Positions 23,265 to 33,911 of a DNA stretch of 64,000 nucleotides are shown here, one piece after another. Numbering within the stretch: position 1 is the first letter of the stretch; the number at the start of each line of letters is the position of its first letter. The DNA comes from Trichomonas vaginalis G3. Its lineage: Eukaryota; Parabasalia; Trichomonadida; Trichomonadidae. The notes below the pieces were generated by a model. That model was not told where the DNA came from. It worked only from the letters and a program-made list of their open reading frames with translations, and did no database searches. The stretch spans positions 31,526,082-31,590,081 of the forward strand of contig NC_067207.1 of the NCBI RefSeq assembly GCF_026262505.1. Reading direction: 5' to 3'. A program made the position numbers and the translations under genes.

Positions 23265-23276
23265 AAGTTTGTTTAA

Positions 23277-23396
23277 GGGTGCACTTACCACTTTCTGACA
23301 TTCTCTCAAATTTCTTGTTTAAGGTTTTATTTTCTATGCCTCTTCGCGCCCGTATATCTCTTTTTGAGAGAGTGTCAGAAAGTGGTAAGTGCACCC
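23277..23396. mobile_element. 120-bp MITE with about 34-bp inverted ends, TTAA-flanked
   Basis: TTAA at 23273-23276 and 23397-23400. The left end GGGTGCACTTACCACTTTCT continues through GACATTCTCTCAAA and is matched by the reverse complement of the right end with one mismatch in 34 bp. Only about 50 bp separate the arms. No coding capacity. Confidence 0.8.
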
Positions 23397-23400
23397 TTAA

Positions 23401-24455
23401 ACAGAAGCAATGCATTATAACAAAAATGATTCATTTCGGGAAAAAAAACTATTCTAAGCAAAATTGAGATCAAATTAGTTCAAAGAATAGATTAGATAAA
23501 CAAGAGCTTAAAAGTAAATATTGTAAATTCAGTAATAAGATCTTGATTTTTGTAAAATGAGATTCAACAAATGAAAAGGTGAAAATTAACTATTTGCTAA
23601 TGAAATAAATAAAAATTCTGATTCTCAAATCTAAATTGAGAAAATGAGCGAATAATTTTGGTTAAAAAATCATGAATCCGTTTTAAATTTAAAAATATGT
23701 ATTTATTCATGGAAATCATTATAATTGGTATCATATTAAGATATTTTATTTTTAATTAATCTATTGAAACCTGAAATATCGAAATTCTATATATTTGATC
23801 TGATAAATAGCATATTGAGAGGTCATATATTATGTATATGCTATTGATTCAACTAACATTATATAGATTGATTAAATTCAAATTCAAAATTAGCTAAATA
23901 TAATGGATAGCGCAACTTCGGATTCTGCACGTCTTTTTTAATGCACATTTGAGCAATTTTGAAGCAAAGAATATAATGATGACATGTGAACAACTGAAAA
24001 AAAAAAGGTTGATTGATTTTCGGTTATTTTTATTTCATGAAATATTTCATGAATTTATTTCAATATTTATATAACAAGGTGATTGATGATGAAGAAAATA
24101 AAATTGAGAGAATGATTTTGAGAATAAATTTGTGATAGTCCAATCATCAATTTTCCAAATTGTCTTTTGTAAAAGCAATTATGAGTATTGCCGATATAAA
24201 ATTAGACTTCATTGATTTTTATTTGAAATTTTGAGAATCCTTGATGGCTTTGATGAACATTGAATAATAAGCTAAATTCCAATATAATTTTCGATAAATT
24301 TTATTAAATTTTTAACGATAAATTTTCATGAAAATAAATCCTCTTAATGCATATGTTAATATTTGTGATTGATAAAATTATTAGGTCGTCAATTCATTCA
24401 AATTCATTCAAATTTCGACCAAACTAGTATTCAAAAAATTTCAGATTTTATTATT
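23401..24455. other. Intergenic, no gene seen
   Basis: About 1 kb of AT-rich DNA upstream of the nucleotidase gene. No supported coding or RNA feature. The promoter of the downstream gene should lie at its right end. Confidence 0.4.
24441..24455 (+). promoter_or_regulatory. Possible initiator element directly before the nucleotidase ATG
   Basis: The sequence TCAGATTTTATTATT runs straight into the ATG at 24456. Trichomonads start transcription at an initiator beginning TCA within about 20 bp of the start codon. Similar TCAGA-plus-A/T strings precede the USP and winged-helix genes. It is a weak, AT-rich match. Confidence 0.3.
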
Positions 24456-25418
24456 ATGTTTGGCGCATACACTAAAGAAGTCAATACCCTTGTCCAAATC
24501 ATGAAAACAGCAATACCACTTACATTAGCTATCCAAAAGGATCTTGAAATGGATGAAATCAAGAAGAAACAAGACGGATCTTTTGTATCTATTGCAGATT
24601 ACGCAACACAAGCCATCATCATGGATGGAATCAATCGTATGCTTCCTGGTGATGATGTCTACGGTGAAGAAAATATGAACAAATGCAATGAACAATTTCT
24701 TACAATGGTAAAACGCCTCCTTCCAAACAATCTCGATCCTGTAAAGGCCTGTGAAAAGGCTATCCAGAAGTTTGGACCAGAAAACCACCGTGTTTGGGTT
24801 ATTGATCCAATTGATGGTACAGCAGGCTTTGTCGTCAATGATTCTTACGCAATTGCATCAGCTCTTCTTGTAGATCTTCATGTTGTCTGCTCAATTACTG
24901 CCTGGCCCCTTCATGATCCGAAATTCACAGGAATTCCAATCAACGGCCCAGTCATCTTCATTGCTGTGGAGAATGCTGGTGCATGGGCTATGGATATGCA
25001 AGGCAACACAATAGATATGACTCGCCCAACAGAAATTAAGAAAGGTTTACTTACAAACGGCTTAGGAAGAGTCCAGAACGTTCTTAAGACTACGTTTGAT
25101 GTTGACAAGATCGTAAGTATGCCTTCAATGACAAAAGGATTCATTCTTGCCTCAGGTGAGTGTAACATCTATGCAAGAATCCACAAAGCATTAGAATATG
25201 TCTGGGATGTTGCTCCATTTGAGCTTTTCGTTCGCCTTTGCGGAGGCATTGTTACAGATGGTACTGGAAAACCACTCGAATACACAACAGACGGAAAAGT
25301 TAAGGATAGCGACAAAGGAATCTTGTGTACAATGGGTGGCGAAGAGTTCCACTACCAAGTTCTTTCTGCTATGCAGGATGGAATGAAAAGGATCCTGAAT
25401 ATCAACTGCAGAGTTTGA
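24456..25418 (+). CDS. Inositol-monophosphatase family, likely 3'(2'),5'-bisphosphate nucleotidase
   Basis: A 320-residue protein from the ATG at 24456 (MFGAYTKEV); the frame extends 29 codons further up but without an ATG. Metal-dependent phosphatase motifs of the family are present: GEEN in motif 1 (near residue 70), WVIDPIDGTAGF in motif 2 (near residue 118), and YVWDVAPFELF in place of the usual C-terminal WD-x-A-x-G motif. SIADYATQ near residue 48 fits the conserved ADxxxQ/V region. Length and motif spacing match HAL2/CysQ-like enzymes, which remove the 3' phosphate from PAP or PAPS made in sulfur metabolism; a plain inositol monophosphatase is the alternative. The frame is intact and of normal length. 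Likely cytosolic, since no targeting signal is seen. Confidence 0.85.
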   Translation: MFGAYTKEVNTLVQIMKTAIPLTLAIQKDLEMDEIKKKQDGSFVSIADYATQAIIMDGINRMLPGDDVYGEENMNKCNEQFLTMVKRLLPNNLDPVKACEKAIQKFGPENHRVWVIDPIDGTAGFVVNDSYAIASALLVDLHVVCSITAWPLHDPKFTGIPINGPVIFIAVENAGAWAMDMQGNTIDMTRPTEIKKGLLTNGLGRVQNVLKTTFDVDKIVSMPSMTKGFILASGECNIYARIHKALEYVWDVAPFELFVRLCGGIVTDGTGKPLEYTTDGKVKDSDKGILCTMGGEEFHYQVLSAMQDGMKRILNINCRV

Positions 25419-26972
25419 AATTATTTCTGTTTTGTTCTTATATTTAAAGTTCATCGGTTTATTATGATATTAATTTCTAGTATATAGATTTTAATGTTTA
25501 AAAATTAAAAATTAGGAATAAAATATTCAAAATTTATGATTATTTGAGGTTTTTATTGATTCATTCAATAGTTTAATTCTAGATGAAATTGAATTGATTG
25601 TAATTACCTCTGAAAATGAAGAAATTTCTTAATAATATCGAACGTATTCATATTTTTTTTTATCGCATATGAGAGAATAATGTGAATATATCTTGTTTTT
25701 AGTATTAAAAATTTTTCTCTTGCATTTGCAGAATATTGAATTGAATCCTCAGTTTTTGTAAATTTTATGCTATTTTTAGAATTTTTCTAAACTAAAAGTT
25801 TTTCACTCAAAATTAAATATAATAAATTATTTAGATTTTAATAGACATTCTAAAAAACTACTTTATGTTCGATCTTGATACATTATTTTTTTGAAATTTA
25901 TTGCGTTTTTCCATTTTGACATAGTTATCAAAAATCTATAACAGAGGTTCAATTAATATTAATAGAAATGCGAATCATATTTGATATTTGTTAAAATATC
26001 AAATTCTATTCAGGGAGATTAGAGTATGCAATCAAAATAATGCTACATGTATTAGGTATTGATTGATCATTTGAAATCATTCGATTGGATTTCTTTAAAA
26101 ATTATTGAGTAAACACTGTGAGGTATTCACATTCACAATATTTTTAAGGAAACAATATTTTTCAAAATCGTAGATCCTCATTTCATGAATATATTTTTTT
26201 TTTTCATTGTAAATTTAAAAGATTTTAATTCTTATAATCATGAAAATAACTATCGGAAAAGGTATCATTTTGTATTATTTTCATCTATTAAATATGATCA
26301 ATATTATTAATTGATTCATATTACTATCGAATCTTTTGTTTTTATATTTTTTGAAAATAAATTATGAAAAAATGATTAACGAAATGAGGAATGTGATGTA
26401 TTATCATCGGATATTTATATGGTTACATTAAAATCGATAACTTCCGCTTAATATTAATTTTTTTTCAATAAAAAAATTTCGGTAAAGAGGATTTGCATTT
26501 CTGACCTAGTATGGATGCAATGATTCAACAAAATTTTAATCTGTGCGTATGAAATTAATCATTTTGTCTTAATTTTTGATTAAAACGAATCCAAATTGTG
26601 TACTTGTATGCTTAACATTCACTGAAGAAATCATCTATTGGTAATTGAAGCGGTATATAGGGCCGATGAGTCCTCAATTTTTCACCTTTTAGTATTGGAG
26701 TGATAATCTCGTTGATTTTTGTGTTTGAGAGCTTGAACGTTTTTTTGTGAAAAATAAAAATGCAGAATTATGGTATGCAATAAAGGGCATACAAAATTAT
26801 GAATTTTTGGTTTACCTATCGAAATCAAAAATTCTTGAAAATTATGAACTATATACACTTCTCTTAATATTTCAGGTTTGAATTTTTGTGAGTGTTTCAC
26901 AAAAAATTTTCGATTTTTCAATGAATTCTGGTACGATGACGGCTTTTTTCAATTTCATATAGTATCTTCAGA
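25419..26972. other. Intergenic, no gene seen
   Basis: About 1.5 kb of AT-rich DNA between the nucleotidase and the kinase pseudogene. I see no supported gene, RNA or repeat. Confidence 0.4.
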
Positions 26973-27850
26973 ATGTCACTGTCGAACTATTCAATAGACA
27001 ATCTCATCGAATCAGGAGCTTTTGGGTCTATTTGTAAGTGCCATGACCGATTTAATAACATCGATTACTCATGCGAAGTAATTCCGATGGATATTAAAAA
27101 TAATCCTCAGCATTTACAAGCATTTAAAAATGAAATCAGGTTAAATGCCCAAATTAACCATCCAAATATTGTGAAGCTAGTCGACGTTTTGATCGATTCC
27201 AATAACATTTACACCATTTTTGATAGCTTTGTTGGGACCACACTTGATAGCATTGTACAGGAAAATAATGGTATTGATGAACAAACCGCAGCAAATATTT
27301 TAAACAAATCATGAGCGGAATTTCATATTTACATCATCGAGGAATTGCCCACAAAGAAATTTCGCTCAAGAATATTCGGGTGCTAGATGATGATACAATC
27401 AAAATCACAGAGTTTGGAATTTATAGGCGGCCAGTAACTAGCTCAGGAAACACTTTCGTATATATGCCCCCGGAAATCCTGCAAGAAAAAGCGTTTGATA
27501 AATATAAAGCTGATATCTGGACAGCTGGTATATGTCTTTACGCTATGACTGCTAATCATATGCCGTGGACAGTTAATGAATCAACGCCCGTAGAAAGTAT
27601 CTGGGAAGACATACAATCACAGATATGCCGTGGAGAGATTATTTTTGATGATAATCAATCCGATATTCTTCAAGATTTATTAAGCCAGATGTTATCGATC
27701 GAACCAGATTTTCGACCAGATGCTGATGAAATTCTCAATCATGCATGGTTAGAGATGATGGCAGGTGACCAAATTATTGATTCACCCGAACCAAATCAAA
27801 GAATTATTTCAACTGTTAATTCTTTAATCAATGATATAGAAAATAAGTAA
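26973..27850 (+). pseudogene. Frameshifted CAMK/SNF1-like protein kinase lacking catalytic residues
   Basis: Two overlapping frames join into one kinase fold. The first (26973-27314) has the glycine loop region ESGAFGSICKC, a beta-3 strand DYSCEVIPMD, and helix C with HPNIVKLVDV. The second (from 27311) has MSGISYLHHRGIAHKEISLKNI, then KITEFGIYRRP, MPPEILQ, YKADIWTAGICLYAM and a C-lobe ending near HAWLEMM. A one-base loss near 27304-27312 would restore a single frame. Three key positions are changed: the VAIK lysine is Glu (CEV), the HRD aspartate is Glu (HKE), and the DFG aspartate is Glu (EFG). So even if joined, the protein should be a pseudokinase. The APE-type motif and the C-lobe structural Asp are kept. 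Trichomonads have very large CAMK-like kinase families, so a decayed copy is plausible. Confidence 0.8.
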
Positions 27851-27898
27851 TTGTTATTAGTTGTTAATTAAGAATAAATTTTGTTTTTATATTGTTAA

Positions 27899-28991
27899 GG
27901 GTCCACTGTGAGGCCAAATAAGGCCTATCGTCGTCCCAAAAATATTGCTCGAGATGGTGTTTTACTCAGGCCCAAAACTTAAAAAAACTCAAAAAAATTA
28001 ACTTTACTCTTTTGAGATCCTTATCAGATATGCATCAATTTGATGCAGTATCGCAGTTCGAATCTGATTTTTTAATGTAGATATACTCTAACATTCTTGA
28101 AAAAATGCAAAATAATATTAATTAAGCTTTTCATTTCTGTATCATACACGAAACAAAATCATTCATTATACTAAAATTTATTAAAGTTTGAATAATGAAA
28201 AAAAATATATCTAAATTTTTACATTGAGTCTGCTATTGATATGGTTAATATTAAATCTTGTAACAACGGGTATTGGCCAGAATAATACCCGCTAAAATCC
28301 ACAATTTTTTAAAATTTTATCAATTTGTTATGGTACATATTTATGACAATGAATAAAATGCTTATCCTTCATAAGTAAATACATAATTTATGCTTAAACA
28401 CAAAAAATAATACGAAAATTTTTGGCCAACATATCAAAACTAAGGATAATGTTTTGAATATATAAGCAATAATACTTTGTCTAGAGAATTAAATTTGTGC
28501 TATCTAATTGTCAATTCTTTGAATTTTTTTTTAATGCAAGATATCCCGGCATTGGCCTCAATGAATATAAACTACATGCATCATAATATTAGTTTGTAAT
28601 AGCATAAAAGCGAAATTCCTAATTTCTTCTCAAATAAATTCCTAAAAAAACATCGGAATTAATGATTGGAAATAGGTCAAAAAATTCCTAATATAAAACT
28701 TATTCTTAAGATAAAATCAAAATTCGAAAATATCTATTTTTCAAAACACGCATCCAAAAGCGAAAAAATTCGAATAAATCATGTTCTTATAAAACTCGCC
28801 GATTTTGCAATTTTTATCCGATTTGAAGTTATAGAATATATTACCATCTTACAAAAACATATACTTCATTATTGCATTCACAAAATATTAATCAGAACAT
28901 TAGGAAAAGTGGATTTTCGAAAAAAGACGATAACGATTATTTGCAAATCGCCTCTCAATTTTGAGAGACTTTCAATTTTTACAGTGGACCC
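27899..28991. mobile_element. 1.1-kb TTAA-flanked inverted-repeat element
   Basis: TTAA at 27895-27898 and 28992-28995 flank ends GGGTCCACTGT (left) and ACAGTGGACCC (right), an 11-bp perfect inverted repeat. The first bases, GGGT-CAC, resemble the 120-bp MITE at 23277. Inside there is a 109-residue frame (28666-28995) without recognisable similarity and no transposase, so this is a non-autonomous element at best. Confidence 0.55.
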
Positions 28992-28995
28992 TTAA

Positions 28996-30392
28996 CTATC
29001 GTCTCTTTTCAAAATTTATACTATCAAAATTCCCATTCAAAAATCAAAAAATTGAAAAATCATTCGAAATGCGAAATCTATACTATTTAGAACTCATTAA
29101 TTATTCTCTCTCTGTGAATTTTTTAGGTTTCAATTCAGAATCCTTACCGATATTTCAAGTTTGTATTCATTAGAATATTAGAATTATAAATTTTTAAAAG
29201 TAATTCAAATTTATTGGACAGATGTCAGATTGGTTAATTCATACGGTGTTGTAATCATTCCGAATGCAAAAATACACTCTTGTCTATGAATGCACCTATA
29301 ATATTCTTTCCATAATTAAAAAATTCATATTTTGATATTTCATCGATCAATGAGGAAATGAAAATATGATCGATTTTCAAAATTCTTCAGAAACTTACTT
29401 GTCTAGTGTTACACAAATAAAAATCAAATACAATTGGGTAGATTTTTAGCAATCTTGTATATTTTGATAAAATATCAAAGCAACGAATCATTTCTCAACT
29501 GGACAAAAATGAACTTTATTGCAAAATACAAAATACTTATATAATTTCAACAATTTTTTTATTCTTATGTAAAATGTGGTTATTCGCTCAATTTTTTTTC
29601 GAATTTACAAATTTCCTATCGAAAACGTGCTAAATAGTCGGTTAATATAAGGATAATGAATAGTTGCTATTAATAGCTTTTCATTCATTCTTATTAGGGT
29701 AATCCAATACAATAAAATGAGAATACATTACATTGTACATATCGCTTATAATAATAAAAGTTAATTCCACATTTACTATGATGCTTTTTGCCTAAGAATT
29801 TTATAGTTAATAAAAATATCAGTATTCTTCATTAGATTTGAGACCATTACCACTTAAATTTTAATATACCTCAAGCCTCATAATTGATTACCACTTAAAT
29901 ATTGATATTTTATGAAAATAAAAAATAATCTCATGATCATCTTACCTTTCTTTAACTTCAAACTAGCAGAATTTGGTTGAAGTTCTTATATAAAACTTGA
30001 TGGTACATTATGGGATTTGATTCACTTCAATCAAGTCAATGAGCGCTCATATAACTATTAGATAACCTTGCAGAATCAAAAATATTTATATATTTGCTAA
30101 ATGGTACAGTTACCATTTACTGACACCTTCGCCTTAATTTTTTTTAAATTGCTCAGTCAAAAATTTAAGACTGGCAAATTTTTTAAATTCCAATTATTAA
30201 TACATATTCCAATTATAGATATAAAATAATATTGGAATTTGAAAATTTTCCATCAAGTTTTATATTTCCAATTTTCCAATCAATAATACATATTCCATTT
30301 ATAAAAATATTTCATTTAAAATTAAATTCCAATTATTATTGAAGTGAAGTGGAAATTCAAAATGAAAAAATTCCGACTAAATCATTTTTCAC
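28996..30392. other. Intergenic, no gene seen
   Basis: About 1.4 kb of AT-rich DNA before the RRM gene. Besides the initiator candidate at its right end I see no supported feature. Confidence 0.4.
30382..30391 (+). promoter_or_regulatory. Initiator-like element before the RRM gene
   Basis: TCATTTTTCA lies one base before the ATG at 30393. It matches the known Trichomonas vaginalis initiator pattern (TCA+1, a pyrimidine, then T/A-rich), which sits within about 20 bp of the start codon. Best initiator match in this window. Confidence 0.5.
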
Positions 30393-30980
30393 ATGGATCC
30401 AAACTGTAATGAAGTTTTCATTGATGATCTTCCCACTTGTATTGATGTGCAATTCTTGAAAGAACTTTTCGAGGATTATGGTCACTTCCCAACAGATTCT
30501 ATTTTCGTTAAGAAACAAACAAAACCCAACAAGGCGTATGCTTTTGTTACTTTCAAGTCTCATGAACTAGCGAAGCGTGCAATCGAAGAACTCAATTACA
30601 CAAAACTAGATGGTGTTCCAATACGAATGTATTGGGGTGATCCTTATACAATGAGTCTGGCGAGATCAGATGCTAACACTCTTTTAATACGTGGTCTCGC
30701 AGAAAACATCGAAGTCTCTCAACTTCACGATGCTTTCTCTAATTTTGGCAATTTAGTTACTTGCAAGATTCCTTTAACAAATCTTAAATCTTGCGGTTAT
30801 GGTTTAGTCACATTCTACAGCGAAGAAGATGCCAGAAGTGCACAGAACGATCTTAGGGATGCAGCCATCAATGGCAAGCCAGTTGAAATTACGTTTTATC
30901 AGAAACAATCTCAGTCTCAAACAAACCTAAACCAAATCAAACCAAAAAGAAAGCAGCCACAAAGTATTTTGAAAATGTAA
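30393..30980 (+). CDS. RNA-binding protein with two RRM domains
   Basis: 195 residues from an ATG preceded by an initiator-like motif. RRM1 (about residues 4-80) has RNP2 VFIDDLP and RNP1 KAYAFVTF. RRM2 (about 90-170) has RNP2 LLIRGLA and RNP1 CGYGLVTF. The linker (IRMYWGDPYTMSLARSDANT) resembles the RRM1-RRM2 linker of poly(A)-binding proteins, but the protein is much shorter than PABP and lacks RRM3, RRM4 and the MLLE domain. The C-terminus is Q/K-rich. A role in mRNA or snRNA binding is likely; the exact target cannot be told. One base after its TAA lies a 26-bp copy of the 3' coding end of the nearby PP1-like gene, in opposite orientation. Confidence 0.85.
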   Translation: MDPNCNEVFIDDLPTCIDVQFLKELFEDYGHFPTDSIFVKKQTKPNKAYAFVTFKSHELAKRAIEELNYTKLDGVPIRMYWGDPYTMSLARSDANTLLIRGLAENIEVSQLHDAFSNFGNLVTCKIPLTNLKSCGYGLVTFYSEEDARSAQNDLRDAAINGKPVEITFYQKQSQSQTNLNQIKPKRKQPQSILKM

Positions 30981-31006
30981 TAAACAGAAATTCATCAAAA
31001 GTGACA
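30981..31006 (+). repeat. 26-bp inverted copy of PP1-like C-terminal coding sequence
   Basis: This 26-bp string is the exact reverse complement of 32198-32223, which encodes KQKFIKSDT at the C-terminus of the PP1-like gene at 32175-33368. It lies about 140 bp outside the left arm of the large fold-back repeat; its partner lies about 130 bp outside the right arm, so the two pairs share one axis. Confidence 0.7.
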
Positions 31007-31146
31007 GCTCTCAATTTTTTGACATTTGTAAATTCTAAATTGAATGAGAAAAATGAAATAATACTAAGCATAATCCAATATTCTAGATTTAATTATAATT
31101 AGGAAAAAGTTAGTTTTGAGGGTACTTTTCATAGGCATATAGAATG

Positions 31147-32067
31147 AAATCTTCTGAAAAATAATATCACATAAACTCATATTATTTTCTAATATATAAC
31201 TATTTTATATAAAAATCAAATTCAATGATCTTAAAAGCGAAGGATAAACCTCAAAATTTACGAATATAATGAGTGGGAATATAATGCTTATCTATCATAA
31301 AACCATATGAAATATCAATTTTTGCTTTACGCCTAATTTTTGACGACAATTAGCAAAAAATGTTAAATGTTAACACTCAGTCCATTTGAATATGAAAAAT
31401 AAAATTGACTTTGATTAAATGTTTTTATTTATCAGCAATTCTTCTTGCGACCAAAGATTTGAATAAAAGTTCAAAAAATAAGATAGCTTAAAAATAATAT
31501 ACGGTAGTGTTTACTAATAGATGAATAGTATATAAATTCTATTAAAATGGATTTGATCCAAAAAAATATATAAAATTTGATCATAAATAAAATCGTTTTA
31601 AATTACTTCTTCATTTAAATTATAACAATTATTTTTGGTTTTATATTTTTTTTGATCAAATCCATTTTAATAGAATTTATATACTATTCATCTATTAGTA
31701 AACACTACCGTATATTATTTTTTAAGCTATCTTATTTTTTGAACTTTTATTCAAATCTTTGGTCGCAAGAAGAATTGCATGATAAATAAAAACATTTAAT
31801 CAAAGTCAATTTTATTTTTCATATTCAAATGGACTGAGTGTTAACATTTAACATTTTTTGCTAATTGTCGTCAAAAATTAGGCGTAAAGCAAAAATTGAT
31901 ATTTCATATGGTTTTATGATAGATAAGCATTATATTCCCACTCATTATATTCGTAAATTTTGAGGTTTATCCTTCGCTTTTAAGATCATTGAATTTGATT
32001 TTTATATAAAATAGTTATATATTAGAAAATAGTATGAGTTTATGTGATATTATTTTTCAGAAGATTT
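31147..32067. repeat. 0.9-kb fold-back: two near-identical 420-bp inverted arms
   Basis: The left arm (about 31147-31570) and right arm (about 31642-32067) are reverse complements over about 420 bp, with only a few single-base changes seen (for example a one-base gap near 31436 and one mismatch near 31180). The spacer is about 70 bp. No coding frame lies in the arms. Possible origins are a fold-back element or a recent inverted duplication of the PP1-like 3' flank. A transcript across it would form a long hairpin. Confidence 0.85.
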
Positions 32068-32174
32068 TGTGTTCTTCTTCAAAATTTTATTTTTTTATTA
32101 AAAAGAATCTTTACAAAATATACATTTACTTTAATTAATATTTAAAAACGTGCTCTATCAAAAGTTCCAAAAAT

Positions 32175-33368
32175 TCAATATTTTAGCTTTTCTGAGGTGT
32201 CACTTTTGATGAATTTCTGTTTACAACAAAAACACATCCAAATACCAATAGAGTTGTATGGTGAAAGTAATCTTGAATCATCAGGTCTGAGAGACTTTGG
32301 TGGGAAGGCTGTTGACAGGATAGGTCTCTTGCTCATTTGCCAATTCCTCATACTATTGTGTTTTGTGTTTGGATTGAGTTTCTTACAAAGAGGAATTGTA
32401 TCAATACAATCAACAATTTTGAAATCGCATTCGAACTTTCTAAGGTGTTTTATTGGTGGAAACACTGATGCTCTATGAGGTTCTTCGGGATGAATTCCAA
32501 GGATACTGCTTGAGTTTGCGGGCATCGTGCAATAATTGCTGGAAGAGAAAACCGTGATCACAGATCCACCAAAGTTTTCTTCGTATCCGTTTGTAACGCA
32601 TTGGTGAGCACGAACAACATATTTAACAGTATTTTGACGTAAAAAGTCATTCATTGCGTCGTGGCCGTAAACATAGCCAAATCCACTTGTACTTGGATGA
32701 AAAAGACTGTAAATCCTTGATGGATCACTCCACATTATGTCAGTTATCAAATTTGCGTCAGGTCCTTCGATAAAATCGGTAATTGGACGTTTAATGTTTG
32801 CAATTTGGTCAATAGACTTAAGGTATGGACTAATACCACCATGAACAAGGAGATATTTTTGATTGACAACAGCTCCAAGTGGTAAATACGAAAAAACTTC
32901 GTTAAATAAATCGTACATATCATCGTCATATGAAGATAAAACTTGTTGATGGAATCCATAATATGTGTTAATGATCTCAAACTCGTGGTTGCCACGAATT
33001 AAATAGATATTATTTGGATAAGCAAGCTTAAAGGCAAAGAGCAAGACAACAACTTCTATTGACATGTCTCCTCTGTCAACGCAGTCGCCTAAAAAGATGA
33101 ATTTGTTGGAACTTGGGGATCCACAATAGTTAAAAATTCGGATTCAATCGCGTAAATTGCCGTGAATATCTCCGACAACATTGAAGTCTCCTTCGAGATT
33201 GAGCAATGTGTCTTCCTGTTTGAATAAAATCATAACGCTATTCAATAAATGCTCTAAATCGATCTTTTTCAGTTTAGGGATAGCTAACTTTCCTCTACCA
33301 ATTGTTTCGGGTTCAGTGTTCCTGATAAAAAGAGGCACAAAAGCATCAATGATGCTTCTGGATATCAT
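32175..33368 (-). pseudogene. PP1-like serine/threonine phosphatase with an internal TGA
   Basis: A divergent metallophosphatase of PP1 type. Metal and catalytic motifs are in order: GDIHGNLRD, then a TGA at 33144-33146, then GDCVDRGD, IRGNHEFE, VHGGISP and VRAHQCVT. The frame on both sides of the TGA is the same, so a single change (probably Leu codon to TGA) breaks the gene just after the first metal motif. The usual GDYVDRG has Cys for Tyr. The first ATG of the family start region is at 33368 (MISRSIID), where the neighbouring copy at 33912 also starts (MLSRSVLD). The C-terminal 60 residues are divergent. It lies 0.54 kb downstream of, and parallel to, its paralogue, so it is likely the decaying member of a tandem pair. 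Confidence 0.85.
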
Positions 33369-33911
33369 GAATATTTTTTGCAAGGAAAATTCAGTGTGAT
33401 CATTCAAAATTCTGTACTGTCAACAAAAATTAGTGTTAAATTTGATAAATATCTCATACCTTGATAAACAATAAGTTTCTTTGGTCTCGAATTTTGATTT
33501 TTCAAATTTGTGAGATTTGAATTGTGTTCAGGAAAATGTAAATAAAAAAATTCATGAGCAAAATATATTTTAATTAATAATAATCCATGGGTTTTTGTTC
33601 ACAGAAAAAAATTCAATAGATTATCGATTTTAAGAGATTTTATCGACTATTAACTCTGATCATAAAAAATTATTTACTCGAATTTTGGCAGTTTTATTTT
33701 TTACTCACAAAAAAATCTAGGTTATTTTATTACACAGCTTCGTTAACTTATAGTCTTAGTATTAAAAGTCGGATATTCGGAGTAAACAATAGGAAAATTA
33801 TCGTTTTGCATTCCTTTACATTGTTCACTCGAATTGATTACTGTATTCAATGAAAAATATTAAATATCAAACATTTACTAGTCAAAACAAAACGCTCGTA
33901 ATACATCCTTC
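33369..33911. other. Intergenic between the two PP1-like genes
   Basis: About 0.5 kb of AT-rich DNA. A frame without ATG continues a little upstream of 33368. No other feature seen. Confidence 0.4.

Noticed and set aside
28666..28995. 109-codon frame in the 27899-28991 element as a transposase
   Set aside because: Too short, no catalytic motif, AT-driven composition, and it runs into the terminal repeat.
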